Notes: generated from the sequence alone by a model not told the origin. A DNA stretch of 64,000 nucleotides from Desulforamulus putei DSM 12395 (GCF_900129195.1 NZ_FQUY01000014.1:1-64000), one strand, 5' to 3'; positions 25,409-34,544 are shown, counted from the stretch's first letter. Numbers and translations: made by a program.

Positions 25409-25440
25409 AAAGCCCATAATTCCTATGGGCTTTTTATTTT
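25409..25440 (+). terminator. Riboswitch expression-platform terminator
   Basis: AAAGCCCAT (25409-25417) and ATGGGCTTT (25425-25433), then TTATTTTT, between the aptamer and thiC. Confidence 0.85.
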
Positions 25441-25462
25441 TCCAACAAGGAGGAGTGAAACT

Positions 25463-26761
25463 ATGACTCAGATGTTAGCGGCCAGAGCAGGGGACATTAC
25501 ACCGGCCATGCGCCGGGTGGCTGAAAAGGAAAATGTGACGCCTGAGTTTGTTCGACAGGGGGTGGCAGAAGGAACCATTGTCATTCCTGCCAATGTCAAT
25601 CACAAAAACCTGGACCCCACGGGTTTCGGCAAGGGTCTGAGAACAAAGGTGAACGCCAATATCGGTACCTCCACCAGTTTTCCGGATATTGCAAAGGAAC
25701 TGGAAAAGCTGCAGGTTGTCCTGGAGTCCGGAGCGGATGCTGTCATGGACCTGAGCACCGGCGGGGAAATTGACCGGGGACGCCGTCGCATTATTGAGGA
25801 AAGCGCCCTCCCGGTGGGGACGGTGCCCATTTACCAGGCTTTTTTGGAAAACCGGGAAAAGCGGGGAAGCATGATAGCCATGTCCGCCGAGGACCTTTTT
25901 GAAGTGATTGAGAGACATTGCGCCGACGGGGTGGACTTTATTACCGTTCACTGCGGCATCACCCTAGAGGTTCTAAAGCGCATCAAAAACCAGTCCCGCA
26001 TTACGGATATTGTCAGCCGGGGTGGTTCTTTCCTCACCGGCTGGATGCTGCACCACGGCAAAGAAAACCCTCTGTATGAGCAGTACGACCGGCTGCTGGA
26101 AATTTGCCTCAAGTATGACGTAACCCTGAGCCTGGGGGACGGCCTGCGTCCTGGCTGCCTGGCCGATGCAACGGACAGGGCACAAATTCAAGAACTCATC
26201 ATCTTGGGCGAACTGGTAGACAGGGCTAGGGCCAGAGGGGTCCAGGCCATGGTTGAGGGGCCGGGACATGTTCCCCTGGACCAGATTGCCGCCAATATTC
26301 AAGTACAAAAGACCCTCTGCAAGGGAGCGCCCTTTTATGTGCTGGGCCCCTTGGTAACTGACATCGCCCCCGGATACGACCATATTACCGCTGCCATCGG
26401 CGGTGCCGTAGCGGCTGCTGCCGGCGCCGATTTCCTTTGTTATGTGACGCCGGCGGAACACCTGGGTTTACCTACCCTGGAGGATGTCCGGGAAGGTATT
26501 ATGGCTTCCCGGATTGCCGCCCATGCGGCAGATATCGTGAAGGGTGTTCCCGGCGCCCTGGAGTGGGATAAACAAATGTCTACAGCTCGCAAGGCACTGG
26601 ACTGGGACAAACAAATTGCCTTGGCCATAGACCCCCGAAAGGCGGCCAAATTCCGGCAGGAGCGAAACCCGGAAGGCCATGAAGCCTGCACCATGTGCGG
26701 CGACTTTTGCGCCATGAAAATTGTAGGGCAGTATTTGGGAAAAGAACCGGAGACCTGTTAA
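25463..26761 (+). CDS. thiC: Phosphomethylpyrimidine synthase
   Basis: 432 residues from ATG 25463 (AAGGAGGAG). A radical SAM enzyme that rearranges aminoimidazole ribotide to HMP phosphate for thiamine. Motifs: [53 protein letters not shown] and the C-terminal iron-sulfur cluster [12 protein letters not shown]. Controlled by the upstream TPP riboswitch. Confidence 0.97.
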   Translation: MTQMLAARAGDITPAMRRVAEKENVTPEFVRQGVAEGTIVIPANVNHKNLDPTGFGKGLRTKVNANIGTSTSFPDIAKELEKLQVVLESGADAVMDLSTGGEIDRGRRRIIEESALPVGTVPIYQAFLENREKRGSMIAMSAEDLFEVIERHCADGVDFITVHCGITLEVLKRIKNQSRITDIVSRGGSFLTGWMLHHGKENPLYEQYDRLLEICLKYDVTLSLGDGLRPGCLADATDRAQIQELIILGELVDRARARGVQAMVEGPGHVPLDQIAANIQVQKTLCKGAPFYVLGPLVTDIAPGYDHITAAIGGAVAAAAGADFLCYVTPAEHLGLPTLEDVREGIMASRIAAHAADIVKGVPGALEWDKQMSTARKALDWDKQIALAIDPRKAAKFRQERNPEGHEACTMCGDFCAMKIVGQYLGKEPETC

Positions 26762-26767
26762 ATAAAG

Positions 26768-27049
26768 ATGTTTTTGACCCTGCGATATTGGCAATACTAC
26801 CCGGTAGTAACTGCCGGGGTGATGCTCTTGACTTTACAACTGGTATTACAACAAATAACAACCATTGCTGTGGCGGCGGTAGCCTTTGTCTGTTGGATTT
26901 GGTTGGCCTGTACGGCCATGAAAGTCATACCGGCCATCACCGGCAAATTAGGTCTGGGTGAAACGCCGGGACTTATTGTAGCAGTCATTGCCCTGTGGCC
27001 GCTGTTTGCTCTAACCTATCAACTGTTTCGTTTCTTTCTTCCCTTCTGA
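26768..27049 (+). CDS. Small membrane protein after thiC
   Basis: 93 residues with two or three predicted membrane helices (PVVTAGVMLLTLQLVLQQIT, IAVAAVAFVCWIWLACTAM, PGLIVAVIALWPLFALTYQL). It starts six bases after thiC, so it shares the riboswitch-controlled transcript, but the ribosome site is poor. A thiamine- or precursor-related role is only suggested by position. No family recognised. Confidence 0.5.
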   Translation: MFLTLRYWQYYPVVTAGVMLLTLQLVLQQITTIAVAAVAFVCWIWLACTAMKVIPAITGKLGLGETPGLIVAVIALWPLFALTYQLFRFFLPF

Positions 27050-27052
27050 TGC

Positions 27053-27083
27053 AAGACCCCTATCTTTAAAAGATAGGGGTCTT
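27053..27083 (+). terminator. thiC operon terminator
   Basis: AAGACCCCTATCTTT and AAAGATAGGGGTCTT, perfect 15-bp stem. Confidence 0.85.
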
Positions 27084-27127
27084 TGCTATATAATAACCAT
27101 AGTTTGGCAGGAGAGGAGCTATCCACG

Positions 27128-28135
27128 TTGAATCTTTCACAGGTTGGCGAATTTGGCTTGATAAGCCTGTTAAATAAAGATCTGATTCATTCTCCCGCCG
27201 GGGTGATTGCCGGCATCGGAGACGATGCGGCAGTTTTACAGTCCTCCGGGGACTGCTGGCAGTTGTTTACCACCGATATGATGGTGGAAGGAATCCATTT
27301 CAGGTTGGACTGGTCCGGTTATTCCGATGTGGGTTACAAAGCCCTGGCCGTTAATATCAGCGACATTGCGGCCATGGGAGGCAGGCCCACCCACGGGGTG
27401 GTGTCCATTGCCGTTTCTGAGCATACCCGGGTGGAGGATGTGGTTGAACTTTACCGGGGACTTAGGGAAATAGCCCGCAATTATAAAGTAAACCTGGTGG
27501 GGGGAGATACGGTAAAATCCCCCGGCCCGCTGGTCATCAATGTTGCCCTGCTGGGGGAAGTGGCGGCGGGCAAAGCGGTGTACCGCTCCGGCGCCACACC
27601 GGGAGATGTTATTTATACCACCGGAAACTTAGGCACGTCCGCAGCGGGGCTCTATTTACTTGCCCATCAGGTGAGCTGCTCGCCGCAATTGAAGGACCGG
27701 GTCATCCGGGCCCACCTGCGGCCGGAACCCCGGGTGGCGGCGGGTATCCTCCTGGCGAGCCTGGAGGGGGTTTCCGCCCTGGATGATAACAGCGACGGGC
27801 TGGCAGCAGAGTTGAGGGAAATCTGCCGGGCCGGTTCGGTAGGCTGCCTGGTTTGGGAAAAAGCTTTCCCTGTCCTGCCGGAGGTAAGGCAGTTGGCCGC
27901 ACAGGTGGGCGCCAGCACCCTGGACTGGGTGATGAACGGCGGCGAAGACTATGAACTGCTGTTTACCCTGCGGCCTGACCGGAGGAAGGCTGTGGAGGAA
28001 GCATTGCACAGGGCGGGCATTCCCTTTACCGCCATCGGTGTCATTGTGCCCGAGCAGGAGGGACTATTGATAGAAAGACGTAACGGAACCAGGGAAGTCA
28101 TTACAATGAAGGGTTATAATCATTTTACCGAATAA
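27128..28135 (+). CDS. thiL: Thiamine-monophosphate kinase
   Basis: 335 residues from a TTG at 27128, nine bases after GGAG. It phosphorylates TMP to TPP. AIR-synthase-like fold: VGEFGLISLLNKDLI, IAGIGDDAAVL, TTDMMVEGIHF, KALAVNISDIAAMGG, VNLVGGDTVKSPG and DNSDGLAAELREIC. It heads the thiL-tsaE-tsaB-rimI-tsaD order common in Clostridia, though a 125-bp gap separates it from tsaE. Confidence 0.95.
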   Translation: MNLSQVGEFGLISLLNKDLIHSPAGVIAGIGDDAAVLQSSGDCWQLFTTDMMVEGIHFRLDWSGYSDVGYKALAVNISDIAAMGGRPTHGVVSIAVSEHTRVEDVVELYRGLREIARNYKVNLVGGDTVKSPGPLVINVALLGEVAAGKAVYRSGATPGDVIYTTGNLGTSAAGLYLLAHQVSCSPQLKDRVIRAHLRPEPRVAAGILLASLEGVSALDDNSDGLAAELREICRAGSVGCLVWEKAFPVLPEVRQLAAQVGASTLDWVMNGGEDYELLFTLRPDRRKAVEEALHRAGIPFTAIGVIVPEQEGLLIERRNGTREVITMKGYNHFTE

Positions 28136-28260
28136 AAGGTTCAATAATGCAATGATACATGCCACCTAATTTTGTTAATTGCACCCGTTGCATTGAAAAA
28201 ACGGACCCGGTGGCAATACTATAGTTTAGGTTCGGACTTCGAACTTGGAAAGGTGATTCG

Positions 28261-28746
28261 ATGAGTGCAGCGATGTTAAAAAGCCATTCCCCGGAAGAGA
28301 CCAAGCAGCTGGGTGAAAAAATGGCTGTGTTGTTGCAAGCAGGGGATATCATATGCCTGAACGGTGACCTGGGTGCGGGAAAAACCGCCTTTTCCCAGGG
28401 AGTTGCCAAGGGATTGGGGATTGACGCACCTGTCACCAGCCCCACCTTTACCTTAATTAACGAATATGAAGGTAGGCTGCCCCTTTACCATTTTGATGTT
28501 TACCGCCTGGAAGGGCCGGCAGAGATGGAGGATTTGGGCTATGAGGAGTATTTTTACGGACAGGGCGTGTGCCTGATTGAATGGGCCCAACGGGTGGCGG
28601 AAGTTTTACCCCGGGAGCGTTTGGATATCCACCTGACCAGAGAGGAAGGTTCAGAGGGAGTGCGACGGATCCACTTCAGGGCAAAAGGTGATCGCTATCA
28701 GCAGTTGGTGGAGGAGTTGATGAAGCTTGTACGTTCTGGGCATTGA
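28261..28746 (+). CDS. tsaE: TsaE, ATPase of the t6A machinery
   Basis: 161 residues. Walker A GDLGAGKTAFSQG, switch region SPTFTLINEY, and YHFDVYRLEG then GVCLIEWAQRV of Walker B type. It binds the TsaB-TsaD dimer and hydrolyses ATP during synthesis of N6-threonylcarbamoyl adenosine at A37 of tRNAs reading ANN codons. Its stop overlaps the tsaB start. Confidence 0.95.
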   Translation: MSAAMLKSHSPEETKQLGEKMAVLLQAGDIICLNGDLGAGKTAFSQGVAKGLGIDAPVTSPTFTLINEYEGRLPLYHFDVYRLEGPAEMEDLGYEEYFYGQGVCLIEWAQRVAEVLPRERLDIHLTREEGSEGVRRIHFRAKGDRYQQLVEELMKLVRSGH

Positions 28747-29431
28747 AGCAGCAACACCGGTGGCAGGGGTGGCGGTGGTGGAGGACGGCCGTATTTTGGC
28801 TGAGCGCCTGGTCAATAACCGCCGCACCCACTCCGTTAACCTGCTTCCCATGATAAAAGCAGTCATTGAAGAGGCCGGCATCACCGCCAGGCAAATCGGG
28901 GCGGTGGCAGTATCTTCCGGTCCCGGGTCCTTTACCGGGTTGAGAATCGGTCTGACCACCGCCAAGACCCTGGCCTGGATCTGGCAGGTGCCGGTGGTGG
29001 GTGTATCCACCCTGGAGGCGCTGGCTTTGCCGCTGGCTCCCCAGGGCCAGATTATCTGCCCCATTCTGAATGCACGTAAAAACGAAGTTTATGCCAGTGT
29101 GTTTAGAGGGAGTTCCGGCCAAGCGGAGCTTCTGGAAGGTCCTCTGGCCCTTGGCATTCAAGAACTGGTACAGATTCTGCAACAGTGGGAGGGGCAGGTT
29201 ACCTTTTTGGGGGATGCTGTTCCGGAATATAAACAGCAAATTACGGATTTAATGGGAGACCGTGCTGTCTTTGCGCCCCAGTCCGCCCTGCTGCCCAGAG
29301 GAGCAGCGGTGGCGGAGCTGGGCTACCGGAAAATGGCCGGCGGAGGAGGCGTGCCGCCCCTGGAACTGGCAGCGGAGTATATCCGGCTGTCCGAGGCGGA
29401 GGTTAAGCTGGCAGCTAGGTGCGGGAAGTAG
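28727..29431 (+). CDS. tsaB: TsaB, t6A complex scaffold
   Basis: 234 residues from a TTG overlapping the end of tsaE by 20 nt. ASKHA fold: YVLGIEAATPVAGVAVVEDG, VSSGPGSFTGLRIGLTTAKT, ILNARKNEVYASVF. It dimerises with TsaD. Coupled translation with tsaE is likely, since the GGAGG lies 12 bases upstream inside that gene. Confidence 0.94.
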   Translation: MYVLGIEAATPVAGVAVVEDGRILAERLVNNRRTHSVNLLPMIKAVIEEAGITARQIGAVAVSSGPGSFTGLRIGLTTAKTLAWIWQVPVVGVSTLEALALPLAPQGQIICPILNARKNEVYASVFRGSSGQAELLEGPLALGIQELVQILQQWEGQVTFLGDAVPEYKQQITDLMGDRAVFAPQSALLPRGAAVAELGYRKMAGGGGVPPLELAAEYIRLSEAEVKLAARCGK

Positions 29432-29439
29432 GTGAGGCA

Positions 29440-29913
29440 GTGGATTACCAACTGGTTGAAATGAAGGTTGAGCATTTGCCGGGGGTGCTGGAAATCGAAA
29501 GGGTCTCCTTTCCCACTCCCTGGTCCCGGCAGGCCTTTACCTACGAATTAACGCAAAACAATTTTGCTTATTACATTGTGACCCTGCATCAGAGCCAGGT
29601 GGTGGGTTATGCCGGCATGTGGCTGGTGCTGGATGAGGCCCACATTACCAACATTGCGGTGCACCCCGGGTACAGGGGCCGCAAGTTGGGGGAAGCGCTG
29701 ATGCTTGAGATGATGCGCCAGGCGGTGTTGCGGGGGGCTGTGCGGATGACCCTGGAGGTCCGGCCTTCCAACCACGCCGCCCGGCAGTTGTATAAAAGGC
29801 TGGGTTTTCAGGAAAAAGGGCTGCGCAAGAAGTATTACACCGATACCAATGAGGACGCTATTATCATGTGGCTGGATTTGGTGCCGGAGAATTCAAGTGG
29901 GGACGGTTCTTGA
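29440..29913 (+). CDS. rimI: RimI-type protein N-acetyltransferase
   Basis: 157 residues from a GTG at 29440. GNAT motif A: ITNIAVHPGYRGRKLGEALM; motif B LEVRPSNHAARQLYKRLGF with KKYYTDTNEDAIIMWLDL. It acetylates the N-terminal Ala of ribosomal protein S18 and possibly other proteins. The last residues (NSSGDGS) and the stop codon come from a REP-like repeat inserted at the 3' end, replacing the native tail. Confidence 0.92.
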   Translation: MDYQLVEMKVEHLPGVLEIERVSFPTPWSRQAFTYELTQNNFAYYIVTLHQSQVVGYAGMWLVLDEAHITNIAVHPGYRGRKLGEALMLEMMRQAVLRGAVRMTLEVRPSNHAARQLYKRLGFQEKGLRKKYYTDTNEDAIIMWLDLVPENSSGDGS

Positions 29914-29952
29914 CTTGAATTGGAGAATTCAAGTGGGGACGGTTCTTGAATT
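29890..29952. repeat. REP-like element, two tandem copies
   Basis: Copy 2 of the family at 29890-29921: AATTCAAGT, core GGGGACGGTTCTTG, ACTTGAATT. Four bases later a third copy (29926-29952) has a truncated right arm. The element overlaps the rimI stop and lies 18 bp before tsaD. Confidence 0.8.
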
Positions 29953-29969
29953 GGAAAATGGAGGTTACC

Positions 29970-30992
29970 ATGAGTATAACAATCCTGGGCATAGAGACTT
30001 CCTGTGACGAGACATCGGCGGCGGTGCTGGTGGACGGGGTGGACCTGCGGTCCAACATCATTTCTTCTCAAATTGAAATTCACAAAAAATTCGGCGGTGT
30101 GGTACCGGAGGTTGCTTCCCGGAAGCACCTGGAAAATGTTCACCCGGTGATTATAGAAGCGCTGGAAAAGGCAGACGTCACCCCGGGAGACCTCAGCGCG
30201 GTGGCGGTTACCTATGGGCCCGGTTTGGTGGGGGCGCTGCTGGTGGGAGTGGCGGCCGCCAAAGCCATGGCCTATGCGCTGGACATTCCTTTAATCGGGG
30301 TGAACCACCTGGAAGGGCATATCGCCGCCAATTTTTTAGCCCAACCGGACCTGGAGTTTCCTTTGCTCTGCCTGGTGGTCTCCGGAGGTCATTCGGATTT
30401 GGTCTACCTGCCCAGCCGGGGTGAATACCGGCTTTTGGGCCGTACCCGGGATGACGCCGCCGGCGAGGCCTTTGACAAGGTGGCCCGGGCCATGGGGCTG
30501 GGTTATCCCGGGGGGCCGCTCATTGATAAACTGGCCCGGGAGGGAAACCCCGAGGCTGTGCAATTTCCCAGGGCCTTCCTGGAGGAGGGCAGCCTGGACT
30601 TCAGCTTCAGCGGATTAAAGTCTGCTGTGCTGAACTACCTCAACCGGGCCGCTATGCTGAAGGAAGACATCAACAAGGCGGATTTGGCCGCCAGCTTCCA
30701 GCGGGCAGTGGTGGAAGTGCTGGTGGAAAAAACCATGATGGCGGTGCAAAGGACCGGTGTTAAGACCATTATGATGGCCGGCGGTGTGGCAGCCAACGGC
30801 GGGCTCCGGGCTCTGCTCCAGGAAAGGGCCTCTGCGGCAGGATGCAGGGTGGTCTTGCCGCCCCTCCACTTGTGTACCGACAATGCCGCCATGATCGCCT
30901 GCGCCGGGTATTACAAATATCTCAGGGGGGACTTTGCCCCGCTGACATTAAATGCCGTCCCGGCACTGGCTTTGGGACACGACAAATATTAA
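29970..30992 (+). CDS. tsaD: TsaD, threonylcarbamoyl transferase
   Basis: 340 residues from ATG 29970 (GGAGG). It transfers threonylcarbamoyl from the adenylate to tRNA A37. Metal site HLEGH (about residues 109-113), nucleotide loops [28 protein letters not shown] and [16 protein letters not shown], with [13 protein letters not shown] near the end. Completes the t6A block. Confidence 0.97.
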   Translation: MSITILGIETSCDETSAAVLVDGVDLRSNIISSQIEIHKKFGGVVPEVASRKHLENVHPVIIEALEKADVTPGDLSAVAVTYGPGLVGALLVGVAAAKAMAYALDIPLIGVNHLEGHIAANFLAQPDLEFPLLCLVVSGGHSDLVYLPSRGEYRLLGRTRDDAAGEAFDKVARAMGLGYPGGPLIDKLAREGNPEAVQFPRAFLEEGSLDFSFSGLKSAVLNYLNRAAMLKEDINKADLAASFQRAVVEVLVEKTMMAVQRTGVKTIMMAGGVAANGGLRALLQERASAAGCRVVLPPLHLCTDNAAMIACAGYYKYLRGDFAPLTLNAVPALALGHDKY

Positions 30993-31025
30993 GAAATATT
31001 AACATAAACACTTAACATTTTAGAT

Positions 31026-31143
31026 TTATCCACTGTTCTGTGGAAGAAGTCCTGTGGACAATGTGGATAAGTCTGTTAATAACTTATACAATAAGGGTTT
31101 TCGTTGTGAATAGTAAATAGGCCAACCGAACAGGTTATCCCCA
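31026..31143. promoter_or_regulatory. DnaA-box cluster
   Basis: Four 9-mers match TTATCCACA with at most one mismatch: TTATCCACT (31026-31034, +), TGTGGACAA (31053-31061, complement TTGTCCACA), TGTGGATAA (31062-31070, complement TTATCCACA, perfect, directly abutting the previous box) and TTATCCCCA (31135-31143, +). They lie in an untranslated stretch upstream of the T-box promoter. Confidence 0.55.
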
Positions 31144-31214
31144 TGCTGTTTTTACGGGTGTTTAAATATTAAGCACCTTTCATGAAGGGTTTCATCTCTA
31201 ATTGTAAAAAAATA

Positions 31215-31243
31215 TTGACTGGGGTTGGGAACTGTGGTAACTT
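31215..31243 (+). promoter_or_regulatory. Sigma-A promoter of the T-box transcript
   Basis: -35 TTGACT (31215-31220), 17-bp spacer, -10 TAACTT (31238-31243). Confidence 0.6.
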
Positions 31244-31254
31244 ATTTTTAAGTT

Positions 31255-31525
31255 GATACAGAAAGTCGATAAGCGATGATGGAGAAAAGTAGGTCAAACC
31301 CAGCCTTCCCAGGGAGAAGAAGTCGAGACTGGAAGCTTCTTTAAGGATGGTTGACTGAAGTTCCCTCCGGAGTTGCTGTGCTGAAAGATCCAGTAGGTGC
31401 AGCCGGAGTTCCCGCCGTTAAAAGGGAAAGGTATCGGAAAATATCCTGTACCGGCAGAGTGGCTTTAAGCAATTAGGGTGGTACCACGGAAATACCTCCG
31501 TCCCTTGGTGGATGGAGTTTTTTTA
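31255..31525 (+). promoter_or_regulatory. T-box riboregulator (complete)
   Basis: Stem I has GATGATGGAGAAAAGTAGG on the 5' side, and GGTCAA pairs with TTGACT on the 3' side, leaving GAAGTTCC as the specifier-loop strand (31357-31364). The T-box core AGGGTGGTACCACGG is at 31475-31489, and the terminator CTCCGTCC/GGATGGAG at 31496-31517 ends in seven or eight T. The specifier codon reads GTT (Val) by strict spacing or TTC (Phe) if the loop has one extra base. Confidence 0.92.
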
Positions 31526-31559
31526 TTCTGCCGCCGGTGATTTTTTCCGTACCTGCGAG

Positions 31560-31635
31560 GTGGGCCCGTTTGGCCAATAAGGGTGGTACCGCGGAGCAAT
31601 TCTCCGTCCCTGCAGGGGATGGGGTTTTTTTATTT
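31560..31635 (+). promoter_or_regulatory. Second T-box antiterminator/terminator without Stem I
   Basis: AGGGTGGTACCGCGG (31580-31594) and a second terminator (CCGTCCC/GGGGATGG, T7) follow the first by only about 60 nt, too short for another Stem I. It is either a relic or a tandem switch sharing one Stem I. Confidence 0.75.
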
Positions 31636-31746
31636 GTTCGAGAAAGGAGGTAAACAAAAATCCTTGGGCGGGAATATAAGATTTTTGTAAATACATTTAA
31701 ATTATTAATCTAAGTAACTATAATAAATAAAATGGAGGTGGACACT

Positions 31747-33051
31747 TTGTCTGCTTACTGGGACGCTTACCATGAAACAATGTCTCGTGATCAACTGGCC
31801 GAGATTCAGATAAAAAGATTAAAGGCCCTGGTGGAAAGGGTTTATACCTCGGTCCCCTTTTACCGGCAGGCTTTTCAGGAAAAAGGGCTGACGCCCGGGG
31901 ATATTAAAACCCTGGATGATTTAAAGCATTTACCCTTTACCACCAAAAAGGACCTGCGGGATACCTATCCCTTTGGCTTATTTGCCGTTCCCCGCAGCGA
32001 GATTGTGCGGATGCACGCTTCTTCCGGCACCACCGGCAAACCCATTGTAGTGGGTTACACCAAAAAAGATCTGGATAACTGGGCCGATCTGGTGGCCCGT
32101 TGTCTCACCATGGCCGGCGGCACCAGGGATGATGTGGTACAAAATGCTTACGGCTATGGTCTTTTCACCGGTGGCCTGGGAATTCATTACGGGGCCGAAC
32201 GACTGGGCGCCACCATTGTGCCCATTTCCGGCGGCAACACCGCCCGCCAGATCATGCTGATGCAGGATTTTGGCACTACCATTTTGGCCTGCACCCCGTC
32301 CTATGCCATGTACCTGGCGGACGAGATTCATGCGGCGGGTATTGACCTCAGCAACCTGCGCCTGAAGGCCGGGGTCTTTGGCGCGGAGCCCTGGTCCAAC
32401 AACATGAGGGCCCAACTGGAAGAAAAACTGGGCATTACCGCCCATGACATATACGGTTTGAGTGAAGTCCTGGGTCCCGGTGTAGCCATGGAGTGTCCTT
32501 ACAAGAACGGTCTGCATATCTTTGAGGACCACTTCATTCCTGAAATAATTGACCCCGAAACCGAACAACCCCTGCCTTATGGCCAGAAGGGTGAGCTGGT
32601 GTTCACAACCTTGACCAAAGAAGGGTTCCCGGTCATCCGCTACCGGACAAGGGATATTTCAGCCCTCTATCCTGAAAAATGCGCCTGCGGCCGGACTCAC
32701 CTGCGGATGGAACGGATTACCGGGCGCACGGACGACATGTTAATTATCCGGGGTGTCAACGTATTCCCGTCCCAGATCGAAAGTGTGCTGTTGGAGTTCG
32801 GTGAAACGGAGCCCCACTACCTGCTGGTGGTTGACCGTAAGGCAGCCATGGACGATCTGGAAATTCAGGTGGAACTGTCCGCCAGGATGTTCTCGGATAA
32901 GATTGCCGGGCTGGAGGTTCTGGAAAGAAGATTGCGGGAGCGCATCTTAAGTGTACTGGGGATTTCTGCTAAAATTAAACTGGTAGAGCCTAAATCTTTA
33001 CCCAGAAGTGAAGGTAAAGCGAAAAGGGTTATCGATAAAAGGGAATTATAA
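31747..33051 (+). CDS. paaK: Phenylacetate-CoA ligase
   Basis: 434 residues from a TTG at 31747 with GGAGG eight bases upstream. AMP-forming ligase: [29 protein letters not shown] (P-loop), [14 protein letters not shown] and [14 protein letters not shown], then [12 protein letters not shown] and [20 protein letters not shown] with the C-terminal PaaK domain ending in [15 protein letters not shown]. It activates arylacetates made from aromatic amino acids (Phe, Tyr, Trp via 2-oxoacid oxidoreductases) to CoA thioesters. The next gene encodes an ACT protein, an association common in Peptococcaceae. Governed by the T-box leader. Confidence 0.93.
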   Translation: MSAYWDAYHETMSRDQLAEIQIKRLKALVERVYTSVPFYRQAFQEKGLTPGDIKTLDDLKHLPFTTKKDLRDTYPFGLFAVPRSEIVRMHASSGTTGKPIVVGYTKKDLDNWADLVARCLTMAGGTRDDVVQNAYGYGLFTGGLGIHYGAERLGATIVPISGGNTARQIMLMQDFGTTILACTPSYAMYLADEIHAAGIDLSNLRLKAGVFGAEPWSNNMRAQLEEKLGITAHDIYGLSEVLGPGVAMECPYKNGLHIFEDHFIPEIIDPETEQPLPYGQKGELVFTTLTKEGFPVIRYRTRDISALYPEKCACGRTHLRMERITGRTDDMLIIRGVNVFPSQIESVLLEFGETEPHYLLVVDRKAAMDDLEIQVELSARMFSDKIAGLEVLERRLRERILSVLGISAKIKLVEPKSLPRSEGKAKRVIDKREL

Positions 33052-33075
33052 ATTGAAATAAGGGAGGTTGTGCAC

Positions 33076-33507
33076 GTGCGCGTTCAGCAGATTTCCATCT
33101 TTCTGGAGAACAAAAAGGGCCGGCTGGCCAAAGTAACCGAGGTGCTGGGGGAAAACGACATTAATATTCGCGCCCTGTCCATTGCGGACACCACAGATTT
33201 CGGCATTCTCCGTTTGATTGTCAACAAACCCCAGCTGGCCTACCAGGTCTTAAAGGAAGCCGGTTTCACCGTAAGCACCACCGATGTGATTGCCGTGGAA
33301 GTAACCGACCAGCCCGGCGGCTTAAGCAGTATCCTGCGTCATTTGGATAAAGTGGGCATCAATATTGAATACCTCTATGCCTTTGTGACCCAAACCACCA
33401 CCGCCGCTTTGATTGTCTTCCGGGTGGAACAGGTTGATGAGGCCATCAAGGTCCTGCAGGAAAATGGGGTTCGCATTGTGCCGGGGGACGAAGTTTACCA
33501 AATATGA
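33076..33507 (+). CDS. Tandem ACT-domain protein
   Basis: 143 residues from GTG 33076 (GGGAGG eight bases upstream). Two ACT domains: residues about 3-68 (QISIFLENKKGRLAKVTEVL, NIRALSIADTTDFGILRLIV) and 72-140 (VIAVEVTDQPGGLSSILRHL, YLYAFVTQTTTAALIVFRVE). ACT folds bind amino acids; pairing with PaaK suggests an amino-acid sensor for aryl-acid metabolism. Same operon as paaK. Confidence 0.9.
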   Translation: MRVQQISIFLENKKGRLAKVTEVLGENDINIRALSIADTTDFGILRLIVNKPQLAYQVLKEAGFTVSTTDVIAVEVTDQPGGLSSILRHLDKVGINIEYLYAFVTQTTTAALIVFRVEQVDEAIKVLQENGVRIVPGDEVYQI

Positions 33508-33517
33508 TGAAAACCTG

Positions 33518-33551
33518 AAAAAATCCTCCCCGTTAGGGGAGGATTTTTTCT
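33518..33551 (+). terminator. paaK-ACT operon terminator
   Basis: AAAAAATCCTCCCC and GGGGAGGATTTTTT, perfect 14-bp stem. Confidence 0.88.
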
Positions 33552-33566
33552 AAAAGGGGAAGGCTT

Positions 33567-34169
33567 GTGGATAAGAAGACGATCAGAAAACAGGTTTTAG
33601 CTGCCCGCGGCTGCCTGGGGGAACAGGAAGTTCAAGTTAACAGCAACCGCATTGTAGAACAATTACTGGATCTGGAATGTTATAAAAAGGCAAAAACAGT
33701 CATGACCTATTTAGACTTCCGAAATGAAGTTGCCACAGACCTGCTAATAAGACATGCCCTCCAATCCGGCAAGCGGCTCACCGTACCGGTGGTGAACCAG
33801 GGAGATAAGTCCATGCTGCCCTCGCTGCTGGAAAACTTCCCGGATGATCTCTCTGCCGGTTCCTACGGTATACGGGAACCCGGCCCCGGCAAAATCAGGC
33901 CGGTGCCGGTGCAGGAATTGGACCTGGTGGTTGTGCCCGGAGTAGCCTTTGATTCCCGGGGCAACCGTTTGGGTTACGGCGGTGGCTATTATGACAGGTT
34001 TTTACCCCGGCTCAGGCCGGATGCGGTAACGGTGGCGCTGGCCTACCAGTTTCAGCTGGTGGCTGATTTATCCCCTTACTTGGGCCCCCACGACCAACCG
34101 GTTCACATCATCATTACGGAAAAGGGATTGCTTAATTGCCGTGGGGCCAGGCCTATAATATCTTGTTAA
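33567..34169 (+). CDS. 5-formyltetrahydrofolate cyclo-ligase
   Basis: 200 residues, GTG start with GGGGAAGG. It converts 5-formyl-THF to 5,10-methenyl-THF with ATP. N-terminal KKTIRKQVLAARGCL, and the signature DSRGNRLGYGGGYYDRFLPR. The final residues overlap by 17 bp the 3' end of the convergent small gene at 34153. Confidence 0.93.
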   Translation: MDKKTIRKQVLAARGCLGEQEVQVNSNRIVEQLLDLECYKKAKTVMTYLDFRNEVATDLLIRHALQSGKRLTVPVVNQGDKSMLPSLLENFPDDLSAGSYGIREPGPGKIRPVPVQELDLVVVPGVAFDSRGNRLGYGGGYYDRFLPRLRPDAVTVALAYQFQLVADLSPYLGPHDQPVHIIITEKGLLNCRGARPIISC

Positions 34170-34350
34170 GTGTAGTCCTGAGATGGTTGGGATTGTCTTT
34201 TGAGGATGCCACCAGTTGCAGCATCGTTTTTTCTTTGAGCCAGGAAATTTTACCTTCCGGGGTTTCGATCATGTAACTACTTGTACCGGGTACCGGACGG
34301 GCGCTAAAGCCAATTTGTTTGATGAACTGAATGGCTTCATAGATGGTCAT
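34153..34350 (-). CDS. Small hypothetical protein
   Basis: 65 residues with GAGGG and AAAGGA upstream of ATG 34350. The sequence (TIYEAIQFIKQIGFSARPVP, SYMIETPEGKISWLKEKTML) is alpha/beta and soluble. Convergent with the cyclo-ligase, whose 3' end it overlaps. No family recognised. Confidence 0.6.
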   Translation of the reverse strand: MTIYEAIQFIKQIGFSARPVPGTSSYMIETPEGKISWLKEKTMLQLVASSKDNPNHLRTTLNKIL

Positions 34351-34544
34351 GAATCCCTCACATCCTTTCTGTTGTATACCCTATCATATGGGTGGAATGT
34401 TAAGCAGGTAAGTGTTTTTCTGTAAAAAGTTATTTATTCTACTCGAACAGTCCGAGGCAGGGGTTAATGAACATCAGAGGGATGCGGGTTTTGCTGTTCC
34501 GGGGGCCTGACAATATGTGTTTGTGGATGAAGGGTCGCAATAAG

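Noticed and set aside
31700-31730. Separate paaK promoter with TATAAT at 31719
   Set aside because: The start point would fall at about 31731, leaving almost no room for the ribosome site at 31734, and no good -35 is spaced correctly.
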